Assembly (NCBI GenBank): GCA_000467715.1
Contig: AJFK01000093.1
Span: 186,001-250,000 of the forward strand
Direction: 5' to 3'
DNA from: Hysterium pulicare CBS 123377
Lineage: Eukaryota; Ascomycota; Dothideomycetes; Hysteriales; Hysteriaceae
DNA: 64,000 bases
Under the pieces are notes generated by a model that did not search any database, was not told where the DNA came from, and was given only the letters and a program-made list of their open reading frames with translations. A program made the translations under genes and the position numbers. Positions 1 through 11,120 of this stretch are shown here, one piece after another (position 1 is the first letter of the stretch; each line of letters begins with the position of its first letter).

Positions 1-725
1 CCTCTTCGGGATGCTCCTGGACGCTTCGGGTGTCATGTATCGATTTGATGTCTCTGGCCGATTTCGCTGGCCACTTTTCAGCGGACCCCTTCCGCTGCAT
101 TGGCCACACGCAGAAGGGCGAGACGAGAGAAGTCTCTTGCGAACACTCTATTCGATGCGACACACCGCGGCCATGCACCCTCTGCTGGGTCGTGTTTGTC
201 ACAAGCCCAGCCTAATCATCAACCCTTCTGCATTCTGGGGATGAGTCCTCACTTCCTGACATGTGAAGATGAACATGCCTTTCGCCTTGCTACCTTCACT
301 TTCCTTCATATTCGCAGTCCTTTCCGCCACGCCTAGTTTCCTCTGCTTTCGCAACCTGGTCTTTCTCACGACGCGGTCCCACATTTTCACCTTAAAACAT
401 TCACTTTCTGAGGCGGTGAACTCAACGTTAAACGCCGCCACGCGATCCGCTTCTTCTGCTGCATGGGCATCGCCCAACTACCACTGCTAGCACCATCTCG
501 ACCAACCAACAGCATAGATCGTCGTCTTCATTGCCACGCTTGCCTATAAACAGTCACGTTCTTCCTCTGTCGCACCTCTTGGCACATACTGCGTGCCGAT
601 TTCCCATCAGTCTACTCAACCAATTCTTCCACTTATAAAGTCATCGCCCCATCCTCTCTAGCAGAGAAGTTGTTGCAGTGTTTCAACTAGAATTGCACGT
701 GCGTGCAGGAGTCTAGCATTTCCTT
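1..725. other. Gene-free stretch upstream of the first gene
   Basis: All frames are short and overlapping and none resembles a protein. The second half is C/T-rich, with several CACCTCTTGG- and CCAATT-like stretches, which fits a promoter and 5' leader for the plus-strand gene that follows. I see nothing else in it. Confidence 0.4.
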
Positions 726-1787
726 ATGAAATGTAAGATCATTTTACCTAAAAATGACTTGCCAACATGTCACACTGACCGTTCAATGAGGCAATGTCTC
801 GGTAGTGAGGAACACATAATGGCTGCCAAATACTCTCCGGATACCAAATCCAACACTACCCACATCGAACGCCACCAAAATAAGAGACGCATGGAAAGAC
901 TCGACAGTGTCGTCGACGACTCGTACCCGGAGAGTACACAACCACCTTCAACCGATAAAGACACGGTCAACCACCCTCGTAACAGTTCCTCGATAGCATC
1001 GATAAAGCCTTGCCGTCAGTCTGGCTCAATGTCTGATGAGAAATCCCGCTCAGTTGAGCCGCCATGTGAAGGGCCTCGTAGAGATTCGATGGGTTCGTCC
1101 TCCGCAAGTGCGGCCTCTAGATCTCGTAGGCCAAGGCCCAGTTCAAAACCATCGTCCCGCAGAACATACACCTTTCAGGATCCCTCGCGCCCAAAACGTC
1201 CTTGCAGAATGAGGACCTCGCAAACTATGCCAACTACTAGTCGAGATATCGACGATGTCCTTGCTCTTCACTTCCGAAGCTGCAGTCTTTTCACTAACGC
1301 TCAATCCTCGGGTGCTCCCGAAGCTTACGCTCCTGGAAACGGAACGGCTGACCCGAAGGCCCACTCTATCGGATCGGACGTTGTTTCAGCTCCCACACCA
1401 CCCCGGAGAGACCATCCTTCGGCTCCTGTCAGCTTGTCCAACATTCCCACAAATCATGATGCTGATGACATAGCTCCGGTGGAGATTCCAAGCACGGTCA
1501 ACTACTGGACCTCAATGAGAACGCGCAGACGGGAGTACGAAGAGATAGACAAATGCAACAAAGGCATTCGAGGACTGTTTAGAAGGATGACCCCTCGATG
1601 GTGTCCAGGCAATTCTGGGCCACATTTCCATGAGAAAGACACTGACGATGTTGGAAGCGTCCGACGCTATCGGTTGGATCTGTCTGAGTTAGACGACGAG
1701 TATGAGGATGACGAGAAGAGTACATCATCATTGCATCGCAAGAAAGAGAAGAAATCAGCATTATCAGGAGGATGGAGTTGTTTTTGA
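726..1787 (+). CDS. Conserved fungal protein, disordered, function unknown
   Basis: An uninterrupted frame of 353 codons. The first ~220 residues are Ser/Arg/Pro-rich and probably disordered. The likely conserved part is near residues 258-325: a Tyr-Trp-Thr-Ser start, an RRREYEEIDKCNKGIRGLFR stretch, RMTPRWC, then VRRYRLDLSE, an acidic run and a Lys-rich end finishing in GWSCF. Arrangements like this occur in fungal proteins that carry no assigned function, so none is given. Start choice: the ATG at 726 is followed at once by GTAAG and weak sequence. The in-frame ATG at 819 (giving 322 aa) is at least as likely, and a 5' intron is possible. No signal peptide or membrane segment is visible. 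Confidence 0.6.
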   Translation: MKCKIILPKNDLPTCHTDRSMRQCLGSEEHIMAAKYSPDTKSNTTHIERHQNKRRMERLDSVVDDSYPESTQPPSTDKDTVNHPRNSSSIASIKPCRQSGSMSDEKSRSVEPPCEGPRRDSMGSSSASAASRSRRPRPSSKPSSRRTYTFQDPSRPKRPCRMRTSQTMPTTSRDIDDVLALHFRSCSLFTNAQSSGAPEAYAPGNGTADPKAHSIGSDVVSAPTPPRRDHPSAPVSLSNIPTNHDADDIAPVEIPSTVNYWTSMRTRRREYEEIDKCNKGIRGLFRRMTPRWCPGNSGPHFHEKDTDDVGSVRRYRLDLSELDDEYEDDEKSTSSLHRKKEKKSALSGGWSCF

Positions 1788-2891
1788 GCATTTACGGTGG
1801 TAACGTCGGCATGAATACTGGCGTCTGCATGCGCTATGATACCCATGTTTACTGGCATGTTTATGGCATTTATTGGAGAGCATATGGTTTCTACTACAGC
1901 GTTGGATCACCTATCCTCGGTTACTCTGGCACTCTTTACATGGTATAACGATTACACCTTGTGGTGCCCGAACCTGAAAGGGAGATCACCATGTTTTGTT
2001 TATAGACATGCACAATATCTATGAAATAACATACCAATCAGTCACCTGAGTTTCTTTACTTTGACCATTCGATGGTCTAGCAGCATTTCAATGCAATCAC
2101 GACCCCAATCATCAAAATGAGAATGACCCAACGGCGTATGGTGCAGTACACCAAAGCCAAGCTTTGGATCCGTTTCACTCCTATCTCGAATCAGACTTTA
2201 ACAGAGCACTATAGCAGAGAACAGTTAGACAAAAGCACCCTTTTGGTAAACGGCAACGAACTCGACATGACGACCCATGTCTTTCAGATACTATTGTGGA
2301 CTCATAACGAGGCACGTGATTCACTCTGAACTTGGGTCCATCCAAGGGCTGAACAGTCGCATGGTGCTTGATTGTTACACCACGATTATCGATGTTGCAT
2401 GCGAGTCGAAACTCCCAAGCTTAAAATATCTCCGCGCGATAATGTAGCGTATATCCGGCGCATCATGTCCATCTTCTGGTTTCGTAGCTTCCTATTTGGG
2501 AAGTGACAGCGCCAATCGTGATTCGAAGCCACCTCTGTCATAACCCAGATATGCACGCTGCACCACACAATCTGGTACCTAGTTCCATGAGTGCGACCCC
2601 TCTCGCCATCGATCGACAAAATGTATATTCTCCACGCTTCGATGCCGTCACTAACGTTACGTGACCCCGGATATGAGATTATCATACCCCTTCCCTTATC
2701 AGGCATGCGGACCAGGTCCACGTCCCTGGGATCACTCTTTATCGCACCTCGCACCTTGGCCTGACTGTAAATAAACTTTTCAAAAGACTTTGATACCTAG
2801 CTTCCAGCGTTCCTTTGAATGCTAACAGTCTAGCTGGTGAAGTTCTTGACTCAACTGGTATTCTTGCATCCATCTGTTGGGTTGATTCAAC
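1788..2891. other. Intergenic, 1.1 kb
   Basis: Only short frames on both strands and no recognisable protein or RNA. It holds the 3' end of the preceding gene and the promoter of the MFS permease. Confidence 0.4.
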
Positions 2892-5167
2892 ATGGATACG
2901 TCAGGGAAAACGAATCATCCACTCGATGTCGAAAAGGAACCCATTCCAGGGACCACCAACGATGGGTTTCGTCGCGATAGCATCGTTACCGAGCAGATCC
3001 TGAAGCATTCGCACGATGCGGACGCTGCCATGAAGGCCTTCGTGGGGCGTGAGGGCGAGGTGATACATATTGATGAAGAGACGAATCGGCGGTTGTTGCG
3101 GAAGATTGATTGGAATTTGATGCCGGTGAGATTTTTCTTCGTTCTTGCTTATGTCTAATGTTGAATGAGAGTTATGGGATGTGGATTGAATATCTAGCTA
3201 ATACTTGTGCCAGATCCTCTGCGTTGTGTACGGATTAAATTATCTTGACAAGACTACTCTCAGTTATGCGTCCATCATGGGCATCAAATTGAAGCATTCG
3301 GATGATAAAGTCAAGAGCGGTATCAATTTGACTGGAAATCAGTATTCATGGCTCGGGTCGATGTTCTATTTTGGTTACCTGGTAAGCCACTTCATCCACT
3401 TGAAGCCTCATAATCTGATAGATCTATTTCAAGGCTTGGGAGTATCCTACCAATCGACTTCTTCAGAGGTTACCGCTTGGGAAATACTGTATGTTGCATC
3501 ATTCCATTCAAGCTTGCTCCAGAAACAATGACTGATTCCATACAGCGGCTTTCAATATCATCATGTGGGGCCTCGTTCTCTCCTGCTTTGCGGCCGTCGA
3601 GAACTATTCCGGAGCCATTGCCATTCGATTTTTCCTAGGAGTCTTTGAAGCAGCAGTCACACCTGGCTTCGCTCTTTTTACCAGTCAGTGGTATACAAAG
3701 AAAGAGCAAGGCACCCGAACAGGTATTTGGTTTAGTTTCAATGGATTCGCTCAGGTAAGATCATTCATGCTACAACAGGTTGCAGGATGTCCATTGTGGA
3801 GCTCCAACACCTGATTTGGACAGACATCTCACAGAACATGTTCTACACAGTGCAACCGTTTCATGCTCGAGTTCTACTACAGTTTCTTACCTCCGTATAT
3901 CTTGTACTAACATGTTTCCAGATCTTCGGCGGCCTAGTCGCCTACGGTATCGCCAAAGGCACCGCCAAACACGGCTCTTCTCTCGAACCTTGGAAAATCG
4001 TCTTCCTCGTAACGGGCCTTCTCACCGCCTGTATTGGCGTAATCTTCCTCTTCGTAATGCCAGATAATCAGATGAATGCCCGTTTCCTGACCAAAGAGGA
4101 GCGAATTCTAGCCATTGAACGTATTCGAATGAACCAGCAAGGAGTAGGCAACAAGCATTTCAAGTGGTATCAACTCAAGGAAGCTTTGATGGACCCATTA
4201 GCATGGTCTTTCTTTTTTTATGCCTTGATCGCAGACATCCCTAATGGTTTTTTACCTTTCCAGTGGTTTGATGGTACTTGACTGACCAGTTCAGGCGGCA
4301 TATCCAATTTCTTTTCCCAACTGATCGTGGGATTTGGTTATACGCCCCAGCAATCCCTCCTCTACGGTACTCCTGGCGGCGCTGTCGAAGTCATATCCCT
4401 CATCGCAGCCGGTTATTGTGGTGACCGATTCGGTCACCGCGTCTTGATCTCCATGACTGGTCTCTCGACCGCAATTCTAGGCATGATCCTAATCGTGGCG
4501 CTGCCGTTGGATAACAATAAAGGCCGCCTAGCTGGATATTATCTTACGGTTCGTATTTATGTCCATTGGCTTCCGAAAAGGTTTCCCCATAATACTAACC
4601 TCTGGATAGCAAGCCAGTCCAACGCCTTTCGTAGCTCTGCTGAGTCTTATATCAAGTAACGTGGCCGGCTACACTAAGAAAACAACCGTAGCAGCAATGT
4701 AAGCAACAGACCATCCCTCCGCTCATCCCCAAAACCCTAACCAGTATATCTCCAGGTACCTAATAGGCTACTGCGCAGGCAACATCATCGGCCCCCAAAC
4801 CTTCAAAGCAAAAGGTACAGTACCTCCCCTCCCCCTACTTGCCAATATTCCCCGTATCCCCTAATCTAACCCGCTACACCTCAACAGACGCCCCTCGCTA
4901 CGTCCCCGCCGAAATCACAATCATCTGCTGCTGGTGCGTCTGTCTCGTCCTCCTCGCCTTCATCCACCTGTACTCGCTATGGCAGAACAAGAAGAAGGCC
5001 AATATTCGAGCTCAGCCTGGCTATGTGAAATTGGAGAATCAGGAGTAAGTGTCCCACTTTTCCTTTCTTTTTCATCCTTGTTTCTTGGGGGCTAACTGGT
5101 GCATGTGATTGATAGATGGCTTGATTTGACGGATAAGGAGAATCCCGAGTTTGTGTATACTTTGTGA
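2892..5167 (+). CDS. MFS permease, Dal5/allantoate-type (anion:cation symporter family)
   Basis: Ten exons can be joined in frame: 2892-3125, 3214-3381, 3434-3488, 3546-3754, 3922-4246, 4295-4548, 4610-4698, 4756-4814, 4888-5044, 5116-5167, giving 533 aa, normal for the family. The protein has a hydrophilic N-terminus, then LNYLDKTTLSYAS in helix 1, YFGYLAWEYPTNRLLQRLP, GVFEAAVTPGF, WFSFNGFAQ, a charged central loop (LTKEERILAIERIRMNQ), DIPNGGISNF and a CGDRFGHR loop. These are hallmarks of the Dal5-like branch, plasma-membrane carriers of allantoate, ureidosuccinate, dipeptides or vitamins. The substrate here cannot be read from sequence. Introns are 48-167 nt with ordinary borders; the 167-nt one (3755-3921) has a CTAAC branch site just before its acceptor. 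No disabling change was seen. Confidence 0.88.
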
Positions 5168-5633
5168 GGAAGTTGGGCGGTTTTGGAATGGTTGGGGAAA
5201 GGAATGTTGGAATATTCAAGAGATATATTTGAAAAGAGGTCTGAGAAAGGGAAAGATGCTAGGTTCGATATTTCCATACCCAAGATTTGAAATTAAGTGC
5301 GTTACTATCACTCTTACTTCATGGTCACAGTGGGAATGTGTGCAGCTAGTCCGACCAAGCAAGCAAACAACATAAGATCTAAGATACCATCTAGAGAAGA
5401 TAAAGTGAGGCCACACTCTCATTGCAATGCAACGAACCCGAATACAGGACCCCAGAAAGAAGGGTATACTTTAAAAAAAAATATTGACACAAAGAACACA
5501 TACCAAAAACAACACCAACAAAATGCTCCCATCCAATCCCGATCCGAATCCGAATCCCTGGTGCCATTCTAACCCCCATGTTTCCAAACGAAAAGCAATA
5601 CCAACCCTCCTAATATCCTTCTCGAAGAATATC
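5168..5633. other. Convergent 3' intergenic region
   Basis: Lies between the 3' ends of the MFS permease (plus) and the coiled-coil gene (minus). It is A-rich in the middle and contains no gene. Confidence 0.4.
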
Positions 5634-7714
5634 TTACTGCGGCGCCACGTTCTCGTCTCCCTGGCCCCCCTTAAACCACCCCGCAATCCAACTCCCCCTA
5701 TTCGCCGCCTTCCGCGCCCTCTCTTCCTCCTTCTCCGCCTCCACAAGTCTCAACGGCCTCATCTTATTGCCCGTCATGACGCCCGCGCCCGGCCGCTCAA
5801 AAGACCCCGTATTCGATCTTGGCGGCGATGGCGTATCGATGTTTACGTTGCTATTTCCATCATCGCCTTCGTCGATGCTATTGATCGGTTTCCCGCTCGT
5901 AGGAGCGCCGGAGCTGGGAACGCGTGAACTGGCTAGTGAAGGAGGAAGGGGACCGCCGGAACTAGGGACTCGGGATGTGGCGGAGGAGGTGGGGGGTGCG
6001 GAGTTGGCTCCGCCGATGGGGATGCCGAAGAAGGAATTTCGGGGCGAGACGAGGCCTGGACTGACTTGTCCCGGGGCTGCGGCGGGAGGCGGCGCGCGAT
6101 ACATGCTGTTGACGACGGCGGCGGCGCCTGGGTTCTGCCATTCGGGCGTGCTGCGGCGGTTGGGATTGCTGCCGGCGCTCATGCGAGTGCTTTGCGAGCG
6201 TTGGAGAGGGATGCTGGGCGCTGTGGATGGGTCTTCGGTTACGGTGGGTGCTTGTGCCATACTCATTGGGCGAGGCCGAGCACGGCCGGTGCCGATTGCG
6301 ACAGATTTGGCACGCTGGAGGAAGGATGGGCCTTGGTTTTCCTTGGGCGGTGGTGGTGGAGGGAGCTCTTTGTCTGTGTTTGCGGGTTTGGTGGCTCCCA
6401 TGGTGACGTCGAGGTCGGTCTTGTCGAGAATAGATTCGAAGCCTTGGTGTTGGAGGAGACGTTCGATGATCTTGTTGATGTAGAGTGTTAGGGCTTTATT
6501 CTGGTCCTTTAGACTATTAACTTCGGTTTCGAGACGTCGGATCGTGTCGCCTTCAGCGCCCTCCGCAGACTCGAGCTCATCTGCAAGGCTTGTTGATGGT
6601 CCGCTTCGAGAAGGTACTCGCTCCTCCATAGCTGCTGTGCCGCGCATGAAGTCTCCCCGGCTGAAGTCACCGTTAAGAGTCTTTTCACTGAGCAATAATT
6701 GGAAGCTTTCGTTGTCCTCCATGAGTCGAGCGTTAGTCATTCTCGTCTCCAAGAGCTGCTTCTCAAGATCTCGCATGCGTCCACCGCCCATGTTCTCCAT
6801 CTCTACTAATTTGATTTGTACCTCGGCAAGTTCGAGCCGTAATCCTTCGATAATCTTGTCTTTCTGATGTATGAGTTTGGAGTTGTTCCTCGAATTGGTG
6901 CGTTGAAGGGATGCTGGCGGAGCGAATTGACCATTGTTGTCCAGGTGCTGGGAAGAATTACTTCGCGAATTGCTGCGGAAACTCGCTGTAAAATGTCAGC
7001 ATTTGCCCAATAGGCCAGAAATAGCGCTAAAGTGAGACCATGGTTCTTACATGTTCGCGATAATCGGCCCTCCTCTCCCTCTCCATTGCGAATATCCTTG
7101 ACTGCAAGTGTCTCCTTCAGTCGTTGAATAGTCTCCTGTAGATCCTCTTCTTTTGACTGCGATACCTCCTTTTCTTTCATTGTCTGGGCACGTTCCGCTT
7201 CGTAGATACTCTCTAGCTCGCGATGTTGTCGTGTAAGCTCCCTCTTCTCATTCTCGAGTGACTCCACTCTTTCCTCCTCTTCGTGCGCCCGTTCCTCCAA
7301 CTTCCCTTGCTCCTTGAGAGCATCATCAAGTCGGGAGTTCAGGACATCGACTTGTTTTTGTCGCTCTACAGCATCATCCTCTGCCTTTTGCAATCGTTCC
7401 TTGAGGTCCTGAAGATATGCCGCGGCTTCTTCCTGGGCGTCCTCGTCCTGACCATCGGCCTGCGATGGAGATGATGAGCTCTGGCTCAATGAGGATGGCG
7501 CGCCAGGTCTCCGAACCGATGCACGCGCCGATAGAGGCGTGCCATTTGCCCTGAGAGATTTTGTGCGCTGGACGCCGTTCGTGGAAGTATTTGTCGGGGT
7601 TGAGGCACGGGCGGGACTCCGGGTGGAGGCAGAGGGTGACGAAGGGGGATTCGTAGGCGCGCTGCGGCCTGTAGAGCCGGGTTGTGGTGGTTTCTTGACT
7701 GATGGTGTGGACAT
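5634..7714 (-). CDS. Coiled-coil protein with disordered flanks, function unknown
   Basis: Two exons, 7714-7051 and 6985-5634, joined over a 65-nt intron with GTAAG donor and TTTACAG acceptor; 671 aa. Residues 1-95 are Ser/Thr/Pro-rich with basic patches, typical of a disordered microtubule- or actin-binding tail. Roughly residues 95-210 form a long coiled coil (QDLKERLQKAEDDAVERQKQ, LENEKRELTRQHRELE). A second coiled coil follows the junction (DKIIEGLRLELAEVQIKLVE) and a third lies near residues 385-420. The C-terminal ~200 residues are Pro/Ser-rich and end in a short conserved-looking segment, GSWIAGWFKGGQGDENVAPQ. Fungal databases often label such proteins M-protein or involucrin repeat; that is a similarity label, not a function. 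A cytoskeletal or polarity role is inference only. Confidence 0.75.
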
Positions 7715-8649
7715 TGTTACGGAATGTGATCGAAAGTTGTGTTACTTCAAAGCTGTCACGGGCGGTAATAAAAGGTCTGCTGCGGAGTTGATATGTCTCC
7801 GTACTAAAGATAGAAAAACAAGATGTTCGCTTGGCTTGCCTAGGGCGACGGGCTGTGGCTGAGGATGGTGGCGATGCGGGAGCGATGACAAGACGCGGCA
7901 ACGAAGGTGTAGGAAGAGCAGTACACGTGTTGGGAGTCGCGATGTGAAGGGTACTTGGCGAGGGTGAAACTTGGACGACGTGAAATAACGGCGTTTATAT
8001 TACTCCCCAGGCACCTAATGCCCTGCATTACATGGCGCCAAGACTTGCCATTTGCGGAGTTTTAGGTAGAGCCGCTAGGGCTAGTCTTGCCTAAGGCAGG
8101 AACCACCGTCCATTTCATCATCAGTTCCAATTCTTACCGTTAACGTCTACAAAATGTCGGAAATAGCTAGCGTGCCATTTTTAAGTTACTCTGTCGCCTC
8201 CAGTCATCTCACAGCTCATTGGGACACGTTCTTGAATGAATATATTAATGCGCCATCTGAGCAGTGGAAGAAAGAAGACTAGCCAGTCTACATACAGTTA
8301 CAAAGGGGTATCTAAAAGAGAATATATAGAGGTATCCGACCATCTATAAAGCACATATACCCATTGCCATAGAATTTATAAAAGGGAGAACAAATAAGGA
8401 AATCATGCCGACCACCACTCAATAAATACCCCGACTCCTGAACTCCAGAAATAAGAGGAACATGGTAGAAATGACAATATTTCAGAAACAAGGGAAAGAA
8501 GACATAGTCGAGTGAGTGACCAAACTTCCCCAAGTGTAGAATATTATGGGTATTGTAAATGAAATTTGACGATTCAATGCCCGGTCATCCTAGAATTAAT
8601 CAGCGTAAGTCAGAGTTACATATCTAGGTGACGAAGAAAGACCAACCAT
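7715..8649. other. Intergenic, 0.9 kb; start of the AT-rich accessory block
   Basis: The first ~250 bases are the promoter and leader of the coiled-coil gene. From about 8280 the sequence becomes AT-rich and holds no gene. A C/T-rich stretch at about 8430-8460, on the 3' side of the small gene that follows, loosely resembles one near 11550. Confidence 0.35.
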
Positions 8650-8874
8650 CTATGTCTCCGGTTTATTCTTGTACTCAGGCTTCACCACACAATCGGGGCA
8701 AAATTTGTGATCGCACGTGCTCATTTTACACTCCAAGTTCGTGATATCGGCATCCAGAGGGGTATAACAGCTAAAGCCGCACCATTCCTTGTGTGTGGGA
8801 ACTGCCAGCTTATTGTCCGGATCGGACCCGCCGCAGCACAAATACCACGTCAACTCTCTTGGTTCGGTAGACAT
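8650..8874 (-). CDS. Small Cys-rich protein A (74 aa), putative zinc-binding
   Basis: A 74-residue frame with eight Cys plus His in an ordered pattern: WYLCCGG near residue 10, EWCGFSCY near 31, then LECKMSTCDHKFCPDCV near 48. The final CxHxxCxxC block looks like half of a RING or zinc ribbon. Protein B at 10.2-10.6 kb repeats the same plan (WLCCG, WC, LCGHAFCGDCV), so the two are probably paralogues. There is no signal peptide, so it should be cytosolic or nuclear. A TATA-bearing promoter module lies about 290 bp upstream at 9160, implying a leader of about 250 nt. Tiny proteins of this general kind, W-x-CC at the start and CGH-x2-C-x2-C at the end, are common and unassigned in filamentous fungi. 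No function is proposed. Confidence 0.6.
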   Translation of the reverse strand: MSTEPRELTWYLCCGGSDPDNKLAVPTHKEWCGFSCYTPLDADITNLECKMSTCDHKFCPDCVVKPEYKNKPET

Positions 8875-9154
8875 GGCTGATTTTCAAAGGTATCTTTTGG
8901 GAGGAGTAGACGAACGGCCGATTGCAATGAAGCAGGAAAGGTAACGGCTTGTTAGGAAGACCAGAGCGGTAACTGATAGGAGTTGCGGAATGCTCGACCA
9001 GGACGGTAGGGTTTCCTTTGGCAGTTTGAGGATTGTGTTGATTGTAAGAGAATCTTTAATAATTGAGGTTTTATAGGAGATTGATAGAGAACATGCCTGG
9101 CGGTCCAAAGCTGCAAAGAGGAGTGAAAGAATAGTGTACAAGAGAAGTACGAAA

Positions 9155-9390
9155 GAGGCCTTTATATACCCCTAGCTATGACCCATGACTCTTCTCAAGA
9201 TGCTCCTGAGATGATGGGTATGGCTCATAGAAGGAGCATAGTGTCATGGCTCCTGTGTCATATATCCAGCTCGTAGGACTCAAAGACGATGTATGTGTCA
9301 TGATGAATGGCTCAACTGATTGGAAGATGGCTCATGAAAGTAGAAAAGTACCTCAAAGCAATTAGAATGGCTCACACGATATCATAAGTA
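9155..9390 (-). promoter_or_regulatory. Promoter module A with ATGGCTCA motifs
   Basis: On the minus strand a TATATAAA box sits at 9168-9162. Immediately upstream is a core that reads CCCCTAGC, then CATGACTC and CTCCTGAGATG on the plus strand. Further upstream come at least six scattered copies of ATGGCTC (TGAGCCAT on the gene strand) between 9220 and 9375. The same order of parts recurs at 10.93, 12.71 and 14.45 kb. Confidence 0.6.
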
Positions 9391-10191
9391 ACCCATACTA
9401 CGATGGGGAAACATTATGCAACGGAAAACGCTTAAAAGCCATGGAATCCGCATTAATCATTGAAAAATGAGAGCATGCATACTAAATAGAATTCAAACAT
9501 TAGAGAGTGGATCGAACTTGTGAAAACTGGTAAATAGAAAAGGCACACATAGTTGGATGAATAAAGTATTAAATGGTTATTGGTCTATGGGGTATAAACA
9601 TATTATGGTAAACGTAATTAGAGAAATCAGTACATGTAAGAAGAATGAAAATTCCCACCGATCCTGTCTCGAAAACAGATCTAAAATGTGGAAGAAATAA
9701 AACAAACCACTGTCAGTATAAAACAATAGGAGAAATTAGCCATGGGAACAGTGTGATAACAGTAGCACCCAAATATTACATATATAAATCAGTCCAACCA
9801 ACACACTTAAGGGTTGAAGCTGTGCAGACGGACATAATGAAAGGAGCAGAGGATTCTGACAAACAGAGAAATTATCCAAGACACAGTGTATGTGTCTTGA
9901 GAAGTACAAAAGGAAGAACAGACAAACTAACCCTATCAAGAATGGAATTGCAAAACAAAAAAAGGGAAACAAGAGTGAAATGGTCTTCAACTCCCAAGAA
10001 GAGATACCGATACCGGATGTATCAAAGAATTGTTCGTGTTATTGTCAAGAGTGTCCCGAGGTGTAACATTGGGCGGCACTCATCCCGGCTCCGTAGATGT
10101 TTGTGATGTTTTCCCACTCGGACCAGAGCCCTTAAGCCAGAGCGCTCAATCCAATTTCTGTATCATCGAACAACAGATGATTTGTAGACTT
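9391..10191. other. AT-rich intergenic, 0.8 kb
   Basis: A-rich on the plus strand with no convincing gene. A 153-codon plus-strand frame at 9645-10106 has a low-complexity Lys/Arg-rich translation with no domain, as expected by chance in purine-rich DNA. Confidence 0.35.
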
Positions 10192-10647
10192 TCAGGCTAC
10201 TTCAGGCGCCTTCTCCCTCGTCCCTCGGTCTTGTTCCTGACCAGCCCCATCATCGCCCTCTGGAGAGGGACTGGGTGATGACGACCAGTAACTGTCGAAA
10301 AACCCTGGAGGATCATCTGGTTGAGGCTCGGTAGAACCACCCACGCAGTCACCGCAAAATGCGTGTCCGCACAACTTGTCTAAATCACCATTGGGCTTAT
10401 ACAACTTTCTGGTACAAGTGTTTGTCTCGTTGGGATTCCAATATCTGCAGTGACACCAGTCTTGGTCCGCCAACCGATGATTCGCATACTTTCTTGGGCT
10501 ACCGGTGTATGGCGGTACCCTCTTCTCCGGATCGGTTTCGTTATAAGTTGATTTAACTCCCGGTCCTTTGTAGTTTCCGCAGCATAACCAACCGGTAGAT
10601 ACCCTTCTTTCCTTAGCTTTGAGACTCTCTTCAGGCGGCATCGTCAT
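10192..10647 (-). CDS. Small Cys-rich protein B (151 aa), putative zinc-binding
   Basis: A 151-residue frame from the ATG at 10647 (an upstream in-frame ATG at 10710 would add 21 residues; another start lies at 10641). Order of parts: WLCCGN near residue 20, a Tyr/Pro/Asn-rich spacer, DWCHCRYW near 64, a further Cys, then KLCGHAFCGDCVGG near 92, followed by an acidic Pro/Ser-rich tail of about 45 residues. The Cys/His spacing repeats that of protein A, so this is a longer paralogue; the CGHxFCxDC block resembles the second half of a RING or zinc ribbon. Promoter module B lies about 290 bp upstream. No transmembrane or signal segment is visible. Function is not known; an adaptor or zinc-ribbon role would be a guess. 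Confidence 0.62.
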   Translation of the reverse strand: MTMPPEESLKAKERRVSTGWLCCGNYKGPGVKSTYNETDPEKRVPPYTGSPRKYANHRLADQDWCHCRYWNPNETNTCTRKLYKPNGDLDKLCGHAFCGDCVGGSTEPQPDDPPGFFDSYWSSSPSPSPEGDDGAGQEQDRGTREKAPEVA

Positions 10648-10927
10648 TCTGAGGTGAGTGTCGATGGGATCCGGTATCAGGGTATGATGATTCAGGTCGG
10701 AATAAAGCAACTGAGGTAATGGTTGGATGCTGAGAAATGGAAAGATGGAGAATGCTTGATCTTCACCAAGTATGTGGAATCTCCCGGTGTACTTTCGATT
10801 GAAGAAATGGAAGACCTGTCTGATATCGAAAAGTTTGTTTGAGAGAGGTTCGTTCTAAAGATATTGAGGATTGAGAGAATTGTGAGGAAGATATTTGAAG
10901 AATGGTGTAAAACAGCACTAGACAATT

Positions 10928-11015
10928 ACTCTTTATATACTCCTACCCAAGACTCATGACTCCGCTGAAGACGATGTTGAGATGGTGGCATGGCTCATAC
11001 AAGTTGCTTATAGTA
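10928..11015 (-). promoter_or_regulatory. Promoter module B
   Basis: A TATATAAAG box on the minus strand at 10939-10931 is followed upstream by a core that on the plus strand reads CTCCTACCCAAGACTCATGA then CTCCGCTGAAGA. It matches module C at 12.71 kb almost base for base and module A more loosely. The 20-bp repeat array begins just upstream. Confidence 0.65.
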
Positions 11016-11020
11016 AAATA

Positions 11021-11120
11021 GAATGGCTCACAGCAGAAAGGAATGGCTCACAGCAGAAAGGAATGGCTCACAGCAGAGAGGAATGGCTTATAGCACAAGA
11101 GAATGGCTCACCAAATAAGA
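11021..11120 (+). repeat. 20-bp tandem repeat, five units, upstream of gene B
   Basis: Five head-to-tail units start at 11021, 11041, 11061, 11081 and 11101. The first two are identical (GAATGGCTCACAGCAGAAAG), the third differs by one base and the last two are more diverged. Each carries the ATGGCTCA/TGAGCCAT core seen at the other small-gene promoters. The array lies about 90-190 bp upstream of the TATA box, the position expected of an upstream activating sequence. Confidence 0.85.

Noticed and set aside
5767-6483. 238-codon plus-strand frame, Gly/Arg-rich
   Set aside because: Antisense to the Pro/Ser-rich C-terminal half of the coiled-coil gene, whose splice site and heptads are much better supported.
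9645-10106. 153-codon plus-strand frame
   Set aside because: Lys/Arg/Thr-rich translation of purine-rich DNA with no domain; the gene on the other strand has a promoter module.
11021-11120. CRISPR array
   Set aside because: The units are contiguous without spacers and the organism is a eukaryote.
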